A stretch of DNA of 6,449 nt from Eggerthellaceae bacterium (lineage in GTDB: Bacteria; Actinomycetota; Coriobacteriia; Coriobacteriales; Eggerthellaceae): assembly GCA_017559045.1 (NCBI GenBank), contig JAFYTB010000147.1:1-6449 (forward strand). The letters are read 5' to 3'. The position numbers and the translations under genes are program-made. This document shows positions 1-5,628 of this stretch, piece by piece (within the stretch, counting starts at the first letter, position 1; each line of letters begins with the position of its first letter). Below the pieces are notes generated by a model. That model searched no databases and had not been told where the DNA came from. It saw only the letters and a program-made list of their open reading frames with translations.

Positions 1-437
1 AGAGTGCAATTCACTCCATGGTGGAATTTGCCGATGGAAGCGTGAAGGCTCATCTTGGTACCACCGATATGCGCATTCCTATCCAGTTCGCGCTTTCCTA
101 TCCGGATCGATGGAAGGCCCCCGTGGAGCCGCTTGATTTCCGCAAGCTCGGTACGCTTGAGTTTGCGGCTCCTGATCTGGAGACCTTCCGTTGTCTCGCT
201 CTGGCTCGTATTGCAGGTCAGACAGGTGGCACGCTTCCCTGCGTCATGAACGCAGCGAATGAGATCGCCGTTGCCGAGTTCCTTGCCGAGCGCAACAGCT
301 ATCTGGGTATTGCCGAGTGCGTCGAGCATGTCATGAACGCGCATGAGGTTCAGCAGGTCGTGTCTCTTGACCAGCTTGAAGAAGTCGATGCCTGGGCTCG
401 TAACTGCGCGCGTGAATGGGTGAATAGCCGCCTGTAG
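1..437 (+). CDS. dxr: 1-deoxy-D-xylulose 5-phosphate reductoisomerase, C-terminal part (5' end outside window)
   Basis: DXR converts 1-deoxy-D-xylulose 5-phosphate to 2-C-methyl-D-erythritol 4-phosphate with NADPH and a divalent metal, the first committed step of the cytosolic MEP isoprenoid pathway. The frame is open from the left edge (first full codon at 3) to the TAG at 435-437, giving 144 residues of a protein usually near 380-400. The fragment begins with the family signature HSMVEFADGSVKA, followed by LGTTDMRIPIQFALSYPDR, the linker to the C-terminal helical domain, and the conserved MNAANEIAV (fragment residues 82-90). The NADPH-binding domain and main metal ligands lie outside the window. 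The first ATG in view (18) is internal to the signature and is not the true start. The stop is only 2 bp from the stop of the converging sortase gene, leaving no room for a separate terminator. The gene looks intact at this end. Confidence 0.96.
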   Translation, partial: SAIHSMVEFADGSVKAHLGTTDMRIPIQFALSYPDRWKAPVEPLDFRKLGTLEFAAPDLETFRCLALARIAGQTGGTLPCVMNAANEIAVAEFLAERNSYLGIAECVEHVMNAHEVQQVVSLDQLEEVDAWARNCAREWVNSRL

Positions 438-439
438 CG

Positions 440-1249
440 TTATTGCGGAACAGCGTATACGAGAGTTCGCTCGTTTTCGGATCCGTAGCTGCAGGTGACG
501 AAGCAAAAGACCTGCTCGTAAAAGTTGTCTGGTGGGGTGTCGAGTATCACCTCTGATTCGGCCAATCGAGTGTTCATGTAGCTGCTTAAGTCTTTGCTGC
601 TTTGAAAGCGTGTCTGCAGAAGCTCCTTGTTGGCATTGACGACATTGACCGCGATGACTTTCAAGTTGATGCTTTCTTCAGGCGTTTCGATGATGATCTT
701 GCTGTGGCTTTCCGCGTATTCCGGGTTGGAGTACTTTGCGAAATCCGAAAACATTTGGCCATTGATGAGATGGTGTCCATAGATGATAGGGAAGGGGGCC
801 TTGAGGCCCCCTTCTTCGTGCGAGTCGGCATCGAGGTAGGGGCATCCGTAGAGCGATTCTCTTTTGAACACGTCGTGAGACAGGTAGTACTGCGGATTGT
901 TTTCGTTTGCCTGCACGATTGCGTGATCGATGTTTGACCCAGGAACGTAGATCCAGCCTATGACGGCGGGGTTGATCGATGTGAGTCCGTTCCAGTCGAT
1001 ATTGAGGAGGCTGTTTCGGGTGGGCTTGTCTTCGTGCTCCGGGGTTTCAGGGTTCTGTTTATCGGTGATGCTGAAGATGGTGTTCTCGGCATCTTGGGCA
1101 GGTTCGCCTGCTCGGTATTGTGCGAGTTCGTTTGAGGATATGGCGCCCTTTATGTAGGGCAATGCGAGGGCGAGGCCAGCGCCCACGCAGAGCGTGAGCG
1201 CTGCCGTTGCCGCGATTCTCGAGCATCGGGCATTCTTGAAAAGTCGCAC
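440..1249 (-). CDS. srtB: Class B sortase (membrane-anchored cysteine transpeptidase)
   Basis: Sortases cleave a C-terminal sorting motif in a secreted protein and join it to cell-wall peptidoglycan or to another pilin. From the GTG at 1249 the product has 269 residues: a basic N-terminus, a membrane anchor at about 12-31, a polar linker to about 80, then the catalytic domain. Class B hallmarks are INPAVIGWIYVPGSNIDHAIVQ-like sequence (92-113), IIYGHHLINGQMF (155-167) with the catalytic His 159, and VTCSYGSENERTLVYA (251-266) with Cys 253 and Arg 261. An in-frame ATG at 1291 would add 14 residues. The GTG is preferred because its G is the last base of the upstream stop (TAGTG), AGGAAG lies 4 nt upstream, and the anchor then follows directly on a short basic tail. 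The gene immediately follows the wall-sorted protein, its probable substrate, and is probably translationally coupled to it. Some class B sortases anchor haem-uptake proteins and others polymerise pilins; no haem-uptake gene is seen here. Confidence 0.93.
   Translation of the reverse strand: MRLFKNARCSRIAATAALTLCVGAGLALALPYIKGAISSNELAQYRAGEPAQDAENTIFSITDKQNPETPEHEDKPTRNSLLNIDWNGLTSINPAVIGWIYVPGSNIDHAIVQANENNPQYYLSHDVFKRESLYGCPYLDADSHEEGGLKAPFPIIYGHHLINGQMFSDFAKYSNPEYAESHSKIIIETPEESINLKVIAVNVVNANKELLQTRFQSSKDLSSYMNTRLAESEVILDTPPDNFYEQVFCFVTCSYGSENERTLVYAVPQ
791..814. repeat. Perfect 10-bp inverted repeat inside the sortase gene
   Basis: GAAGGGGGCC and its exact complement GGCCCCCTTC are separated by TTGA (801-804), a very stable hairpin in RNA of either strand. 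It lies in the sortase codons for EGGLKAPF, just before the IIYGHH active-site segment. Neither side is followed by a clear T tract, so a normal intrinsic terminator is not supported. Confidence 0.85.
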
Positions 1250-1259
1250 TATTCTTCCT
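1247..1259 (-). promoter_or_regulatory. Sortase ribosome-binding site and TAGTG coupling junction
   Basis: On the minus strand AGGAAG (1259-1254) is followed after 4 nt by TAGTG, in which the final G of the surface-protein stop is the first base of the sortase GTG start. This arrangement favours re-initiation, so sortase synthesis would follow that of its substrate. Confidence 0.7.
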
Positions 1260-4017
1260 GCTCGCTGGTGCGGATGCTGTAGATGCGCCATGCGATACCT
1301 ACTGCCGCAAGGGCGCCGATACCCAGTGCGAGCCAGGGCCAGTTGCCGCCGATGAAGCCAAGGATCGGGTCACCTGTCTTGTCGATGATCTTGGAGGGAG
1401 GATCTTCCGGGTCCTTTGCGGGAGGTTTCTCTTCGCTCACGGGCTCCTTGACCACGACCAATTCCTCGTCTTCGACCTCGGGAGCATTTTCGGCACGGGC
1501 GATTGCCACGTTCGTGACGGGGTCGGGCTCACTTGCGGCCAGGAACTGCATTTGGTACCTCACGATGATACTTTCGGAAGAGGTGAGATCGCGGTTCGTT
1601 TGAATGCTGAACCCGATGATGTTTCCTTCATCGTTCTTCATGGGCTCGATCTGGCATCCCTCAATGAGAGCGTTTTCTCCGTCGTAGATGGCGATGCTGC
1701 CCTCAATGATCTTGGCAATCTGGGCGCTTGATGCTGTCAGTTCGTCGACGATGCTTACGTTTCTCGCAATGCTGCCCTCGATGGTGTTGGAAACCTTCAC
1801 TTCGTATTCCGCGATGTCTCCGACTTTGAAGATGCCGTCACCGGCGGACTTCTTTTCGATTGCGAGCATGGGGTCGATCGGCTCGTAGCTCACCACGTTG
1901 GTTTTCGCCTTGAACGTATTGATGTTGACGAATGCGTGGTTGTCTACGGTTGCCTGGAGGTCTTCCGGGTGGTCGATGACTTTGGCATCGAACGCAAAGG
2001 TATAAAGGCCGCCATCGTAGATCATGCCTTCCGCGAGATAGTCATTGGAGAACGTGTAGCTGAGGGCATTCGTCGCCTTGTCATAGTCGAGCGTACCCGC
2101 CGAAGCGTCAATCTCGTTACCGTTGGGGTCAGTGACGGAGAAGCTGCCTTCGATGTATTCGACGTATTCCGGCAGTGGGTCGTGCAAGGCGAACTGCTGG
2201 TAGGTATCGAGCGATTCTTCGCTGAGGTTTCGAACATGCTGCTTGATGGCATAGGAGATGGTGTCTCCGATTCGGACGTCGGTCACTAAGTTGGTGTCGC
2301 CGTTGATGGTCTTCTGCGGAGAGATCATCTCGGTGTGCACCGTGTTCGATTTCAGCGAGTCGCCGACGATGAAGACTTCAGCTTCGTTGGGGATGGGCAG
2401 ACGTGTTTCGTTCCACTCCTCGGGCGAGGGGTAATCGAGTGCGGTGGTATTGAAGTCGATGTCGATCTGCTGTCCCAGGCAGCGAAGCTCATCGAGGTAA
2501 TCCTGCGCGAAGGTCCACGTGAGCATATGCTCGCCGGAGGAGGCATCCTTCTCGATGGAGAAGGAGTAGTGCTCGGAGGAAAGCGGGGTGCCGTCAATGC
2601 TGATCTTGGCGTCGTCCTGGTATTCGAGGTGCTTGGAAAGACTGTCGGAGACGATAAGGCTGTCGAGTCTGTAACCCGTTCGAACCTGGACGCCTTCCTT
2701 GGGAAGCGTTACCGAGATGCGCCACGTTGCGTTATCGCCGGAGCCGATGGGGGATTCGCTGAGGATGGACTTGCTGATGGTTGCGCCGCCGCCTGCATGC
2801 CACGGCGGGCTGCACAAATATTCGGGTGTCATCGAAAAGAATCCAACGGGGTTGAGATTGAAGTAGCACGCATCGGGCTCAGACCAAACGCCGAGTTCAG
2901 GATCGATGGCCATCGCCTCGCTGGAGATTTTCGTGCCGTAGGGCGTTGAAAACGTCAGCTCAATGGCGGTGCTTCTTTCGGAGCCAGTGTCGAAGTAGGT
3001 GCCGACAAGGCCTCGCTGGTAATTTTGATCGGAGTCGTCGGCCGAGATACCGATGCTGGATCCGTATACGGACGTGCCGTTGTTGATGACGTTGAGCCAG
3101 TTCGTCTTGCCTTCTACCTTGGACTGGCCGTCAATCTGGGGGCATTCCTCGGTGGACTTCTCTGCAATTTCGGCTCTCTGGATGGCGCCGTCGAATCCGA
3201 ATTGCTGCATGCAATCAAGATCGGTGCAGGTCATGTGGCCGGCAACCTGGATGGGCTTGTTGGTTCCTGCCTCGACGAAGGTGACGCTTACGGTGAAGGA
3301 TCTCATTCCTACGGAGAAGAAGTTAAGGTTGTTGAGGGTGCTCGGTCGCGTGCCGCCTCCCATGATCGTCGGGTCGGAGGTCCAGTTGGGGTTGAAGTAG
3401 ATGGCGCCTACGCCTGCAAGTCCCCAACTTTCCGATCTGAAGTACTTGCTCTTGCCGACCTGGTTTCCCTCGGGGCCGTTCCAGTAATCCCAGTCAGAGA
3501 TGGTGACGAGTGCGTCGATGGGGGTTTCGTTGTAGAAACCGCCCGTCATGCGAAGGGTAAAGTCGGTGCCGGCGGGGGTTGAGTCGTTGATGTATGCAGC
3601 GAAGCCGTTCTGGCCGGGCCTTACGACGTCGGGCGAGAAGAAGCTGCCGATGTGTCCATCGGAGAGATCTGCCACCGGCTGCCAGCCGCTCTCGATTTCG
3701 ATGTCCGTGAAATCGAGGAACCACTCGTAGCCCTCCGGGGCAAACGAGTCGTTGGAGACGACGCTTACGGTTGTCGAGGTGGTAGGCGATGCGGTGGACG
3801 ATGCGCTTGCCTTCGCGGTGGGCGATGCGGTGGGCGATGCGCTTGCCTTCGCGGTGGACGATGTGGTGGACGATGCGTTTGCCGCGGTTGATGAAGCGTG
3901 TGCTATTTCGGGCATGCAGGCCATTCCCACGAAGACAAGGCCGAGGGCAATGAGTGCAAGCGCCATAAGGCGGAGAGCGGACTCTTTCATGTTGTTTAGC
4001 ATCGAGATGACGGTCAT
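1249..4017 (-). CDS. Secreted, wall-sorted adhesin/pilin-like protein with three isopeptide-type domains
   Basis: Predicted 922-residue surface protein. Order seen: signal peptide 1-41 (hydrophobic run 15-35, likely cut AHA|SS); Ser/Thr/Ala/Pro linker 42-84 made of TASP/TAKA-like repeats; a head of about 320 residues (93-410), rich in aromatics and Gly, that I do not recognise; three tandem domains at about 411-557, 566-710 and 717-857; a Pro/Glu/Lys stretch 855-876; the sorting motif IIDKTGD (877-883); a hydrophobic span 893-910 and a short charged tail. Each tandem domain opens with Lys (416, 569, 722/723), has a mid Asp in a DxL context (458, 613, 758) and closes with Asn (544, 693, 836), the layout of Lys-Asn isopeptide domains in Gram-positive fimbrial and DUF11-type proteins; bond formation is inferred. 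The start at 4017 is chosen over the ATG at 4332 because GAGGTGG lies 6 nt upstream and the signal peptide follows; the longer form would put 105 basic, low-complexity residues ahead of it. The sorting core IDKTG departs from LPXTG. The sortase gene follows with a 1-nt overlap. Adhesion or a pilus role is inferred. Confidence 0.88.
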   Translation of the reverse strand: MTVISMLNNMKESALRLMALALIALGLVFVGMACMPEIAHASSTAANASSTTSSTAKASASPTASPTAKASASSTASPTTSTTVSVVSNDSFAPEGYEWFLDFTDIEIESGWQPVADLSDGHIGSFFSPDVVRPGQNGFAAYINDSTPAGTDFTLRMTGGFYNETPIDALVTISDWDYWNGPEGNQVGKSKYFRSESWGLAGVGAIYFNPNWTSDPTIMGGGTRPSTLNNLNFFSVGMRSFTVSVTFVEAGTNKPIQVAGHMTCTDLDCMQQFGFDGAIQRAEIAEKSTEECPQIDGQSKVEGKTNWLNVINNGTSVYGSSIGISADDSDQNYQRGLVGTYFDTGSERSTAIELTFSTPYGTKISSEAMAIDPELGVWSEPDACYFNLNPVGFFSMTPEYLCSPPWHAGGGATISKSILSESPIGSGDNATWRISVTLPKEGVQVRTGYRLDSLIVSDSLSKHLEYQDDAKISIDGTPLSSEHYSFSIEKDASSGEHMLTWTFAQDYLDELRCLGQQIDIDFNTTALDYPSPEEWNETRLPIPNEAEVFIVGDSLKSNTVHTEMISPQKTINGDTNLVTDVRIGDTISYAIKQHVRNLSEESLDTYQQFALHDPLPEYVEYIEGSFSVTDPNGNEIDASAGTLDYDKATNALSYTFSNDYLAEGMIYDGGLYTFAFDAKVIDHPEDLQATVDNHAFVNINTFKAKTNVVSYEPIDPMLAIEKKSAGDGIFKVGDIAEYEVKVSNTIEGSIARNVSIVDELTASSAQIAKIIEGSIAIYDGENALIEGCQIEPMKNDEGNIIGFSIQTNRDLTSSESIIVRYQMQFLAASEPDPVTNVAIARAENAPEVEDEELVVVKEPVSEEKPPAKDPEDPPSKIIDKTGDPILGFIGGNWPWLALGIGALAAVGIAWRIYSIRTSEQEE
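3796..3867. repeat. In-frame 36-bp tandem repeat in the surface-protein linker
   Basis: Two adjacent 36-bp units (3796-3831 and 3832-3867) match except at three positions, and degenerate partial copies extend on both sides (about 3784-3890). Within them is a shorter 12-bp unit near GGACGATGCGGT. On the coding strand each unit gives 12 residues of the TASP/TAKA/SAS type. The length keeps the frame, so copy-number change would alter only linker length. Confidence 0.85.
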
Positions 4018-4220
4018 GCTGCTCCACCTCTTTTGAAAGATTTGAGTAGCGCGGCGAGTGGGCTTGTCTTTTTGTAGATTTGCGTGGAAGTGGTGGCTGC
4101 TTTTGTGGAGGAGGGGATCTTCCTTCGCGTCGGCGTTTGGGCGTCTTTGCGTTTGGGGCTGTTGCTGGCCTGGCTTGACCGATTGACGGGTGCCGGACTT
4201 GCGGCGCTGCGTGGCTTCAT
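4014..4220 (-). CDS. Possible small basic leader ORF coupled to the surface-protein gene
   Basis: A 68-residue reading frame whose ATG (4220) has AAGGA 6 nt upstream and whose TGA overlaps the surface-protein ATG as ATGA, so the ribosome-binding site of the surface gene lies within its last codons (Lys-Arg-Gly-Gly-Ala-Ala). The product would be very basic and rich in Ser, Thr, Pro, Ala and Lys, with no signal peptide, no membrane span and no family I recognise; the end (SPLAALLKSFKRGG) could form a short amphipathic helix. The good ribosome-binding site plus stop/start overlap argue for a translated leader. The low-complexity composition argues that it may be untranslated 5' leader sequence. 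The same DNA is also open in the surface-protein frame, but without a ribosome-binding site there. Confidence 0.38.
   Translation of the reverse strand: MKPRSAASPAPVNRSSQASNSPKRKDAQTPTRRKIPSSTKAATTSTQIYKKTSPLAALLKSFKRGGAA
4024..4030 (-). promoter_or_regulatory. Ribosome-binding site of the surface-protein gene
   Basis: On the minus strand GAGGTGG stands 6 nt before the ATG at 4017. It decides the start in favour of the signal-peptide form over the 105-codon-longer frame, and it lies inside the last codons of the possible leader ORF, allowing translational coupling. Confidence 0.75.
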
Positions 4221-4226
4221 GGCTCT

Positions 4227-4231
4227 TCCTT
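4227..4231 (-). promoter_or_regulatory. Ribosome-binding site of the possible leader ORF
   Basis: AAGGA (within AAAGGAAG) on the minus strand lies 6 nt before the ATG at 4220. It is the main sequence support for translation of the 68-residue ORF. Confidence 0.45.
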
Positions 4232-4426
4232 TCTTCGGGTCCTACGGGTTGGGGTATCGTAGGGGCCGCGTGCCATGATTTAGTCTTCGCGATCTTGCAG
4301 ATTTGCCGCAGGGTGGACGGGTGATTTCCCATACTTTGGTCGCATGGCTTCCACTGCTCAAGAAAACGTCTTCGCTACGCCATATGGTTTTTCAGCGGGT
4401 GCGATTCGTCTGTTTGGCGGCTTCCC

Positions 4427-4432
4427 TATAAT
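4427..4432 (+). promoter_or_regulatory. Predicted sigma-70-type -10 box for rseP
   Basis: A perfect TATAAT lies 77 bp upstream of the rseP GTG. The region 16-18 bp further upstream (about 4403-4410) has no good TTGACA match and there is no TG extension, so the -35 is weak. Transcription would start near 4438-4441, leaving a leader of about 70 nt. No other strong -10 is seen in the spacer in this direction. Confidence 0.45.
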
Positions 4433-4496
4433 GGGTGCGAAACATGCCGCGCGGCGGATGGCCCTTCGCTCCGACCGCGTCTTAACATCAGATAGC

Positions 4497-4501
4497 GAGG
4501 T
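4497..4501 (+). promoter_or_regulatory. Ribosome-binding site deciding the rseP GTG start
   Basis: GAGGT ends 8 nt before the GTG at 4510. The GTG is followed directly by the hydrophobic first span and HEGGH, so this site supports a non-ATG start over the internal ATG five codons later. Confidence 0.7.
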
Positions 4502-4509
4502 TTACCGCT

Positions 4510-5628
4510 GTGGATATCTTGATCATGGTCGTGTGCGCTTCCATTACGATCGGCCTGCTTGTCTTCATTCATGAAGGCGGTCACTATCTGGCCTCTCGTG
4601 CATTTGGCGTACGCGTAACTGAGTTTATGCTGGGTTTCCCGGGGCCTTCCATTGGCTTCACGAAGTGGGGTACCCGCTTTGGCGTCACCCTGGTGCCGCT
4701 GGGTGGCTATGCTCGTGTGTGTGGCATGGAGCCCGGACCCGTTCATCCGAATCTCCCCGAGGTGCTGGCCTCTTTGTATCGCCGTGGCACGGCGATAATG
4801 GAGGATGTTGCCGCTGACTGTGGCATCTCTGATGACGAGGCTTATGAGGCGCTTGAGCAGCTGGTTTCCTGGGGAAGTTGCTCGGGACCGACCAAGCAGG
4901 ACGAGTTCAATACGTATCGAGCTCCCGCGGTCGAACCGACGCGCAAGCAGCGTCTTGCTGCTGCGGAGGCTGGCCAGCCTGAGCCAGTTGCTTACGGTCT
5001 TGGCGAGGCTCGTCCCGTTGACGATGTTCAGGCGCTTTATGAGTCCGAGTACCGTCAGCAGTACCGCAGCCTTCCGTTCTGGAAGCGAAGTGTCATTCTG
5101 GTGGCTGGCGTCGCCATGAATTTGCTGTTCGTCATCGCGGTGTTCGTCGTTATTTACTCGGTAGTGGGCATTGACCTGCAGTATCAGGACACGGGCGAAA
5201 TCGTTCACTACAATGCGACGCTCTGGCAGTCTATCGTCATCAGCTTCTCTTATATCGGCATGGTGGTGGAGACGGTCGCGGGTCTCTTCAATCCGCAGAC
5301 CGTTGCCGAGACGGTGTCGAACTCGACTTCGATCGTGGGCATTGCCGTCATGTCGAAGGACTTCTTTGCGCAGGGCTTTGTGAGCGCGCTGTCCTTCATG
5401 GCGATGATTTCGACTTCCCTTGGAATCATGAACCTCATCCCCATTCCGCCTCTTGATGGCGGCCGCTTGGTGGTTGAGATCTTCCAGAAGATCACGGGCC
5501 GCATCGTTTCTCTGCGTGCGCTCAATTACATGAGCATTGTGGGAATGGGCCTGTTCATCCTGCTGTTCGTGGTGATGCTCAATCAGGATATTCAGCGTCT
5601 GATTGCGGGAACACTCGGCGTGTTCTAG
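4510..5628 (+). CDS. rseP: Site-2 intramembrane zinc metalloprotease, RseP/M50 family, without a visible PDZ domain
   Basis: M50 site-2 proteases cut membrane-embedded substrates such as anti-sigma factors and leftover signal peptides. The 372-residue product has TM1 at about 2-20 ending in the zinc motif HEGGH (His 21, Glu 22, His 25), then the membrane-associated beta segment ending LVPLGGYARVCGM (61-73). FWKRSVILVAGVAMNLLF (190-207) begins the next membrane span. Further hydrophobic stretches lie at about 240-260 and 290-310, then the third-ligand motif NLIPIPPLDGGRL (308-320, Asp 316), and a last span at 341-357. Two oddities: residues about 81-127 look like a winged-helix fold (LASLYRRGTAIMEDVAADCG then SDDEAYEALEQLVSWGSC), followed by a polar linker, and only about 25 mostly polar residues follow the second span where a PDZ domain normally sits. 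The start is GTG 4510 with GAGGT 8 nt upstream. dxr is the usual upstream neighbour in many bacteria but is separated here by the sortase cassette. The stop overlaps the converging permease stop. The catalytic residues look intact. Confidence 0.93.
   Translation: MDILIMVVCASITIGLLVFIHEGGHYLASRAFGVRVTEFMLGFPGPSIGFTKWGTRFGVTLVPLGGYARVCGMEPGPVHPNLPEVLASLYRRGTAIMEDVAADCGISDDEAYEALEQLVSWGSCSGPTKQDEFNTYRAPAVEPTRKQRLAAAEAGQPEPVAYGLGEARPVDDVQALYESEYRQQYRSLPFWKRSVILVAGVAMNLLFVIAVFVVIYSVVGIDLQYQDTGEIVHYNATLWQSIVISFSYIGMVVETVAGLFNPQTVAETVSNSTSIVGIAVMSKDFFAQGFVSALSFMAMISTSLGIMNLIPIPPLDGGRLVVEIFQKITGRIVSLRALNYMSIVGMGLFILLFVVMLNQDIQRLIAGTLGVF

Larger units (their letters stand above)
4221..4509. other. Divergent non-coding spacer between the surface cassette and rseP
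   Basis: This 289-bp stretch (492 bp if the small leader ORF is not real) separates the minus-strand cassette from plus-strand rseP. It must hold the cassette promoter, and probably a promoter for rseP, because rseP can no longer be read from dxr through the opposing genes. Toward rseP there is a TATAAT at 4427-4432. Toward the cassette I find no convincing -10/-35 pair; TTGAGC on the minus strand near 4357-4362 has no good -10 at normal spacing. I see no tRNA, no clear riboswitch and no strong hairpin here. Reading frames that cross it lack ribosome-binding sites. Confidence 0.6.

Noticed and set aside
791..814. Intrinsic terminator
   Set aside because: The stem is strong but there is no T tract on either side, and it lies mid-gene.
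1250..1291. Sortase start at the ATG at 1291
   Set aside because: No clear ribosome-binding site is seen there, and the GTG at 1249 has AGGAAG and a stop/start overlap, giving a standard basic N-terminus plus anchor.
2335..3582. Plus-strand open frames of 204 and 185 codons opposite the surface gene
   Set aside because: Both are antisense to a gene with clear domain order and signals and show no recognisable family or ribosome-binding site.
3784..3890. CRISPR-like array
   Set aside because: The repeats are contiguous with no unique spacers and are explained by low-complexity coding sequence.
4018..4332. N-terminal extension of the surface protein to the ATG at 4332
   Set aside because: It would place 105 basic residues before a normal signal peptide, lacks a ribosome-binding site, and overlaps the better-supported leader ORF.
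4344..4574. 76-codon plus-strand ORF overlapping the start of rseP
   Set aside because: No ribosome-binding site, it runs into rseP in another frame, and it crosses the predicted rseP promoter.
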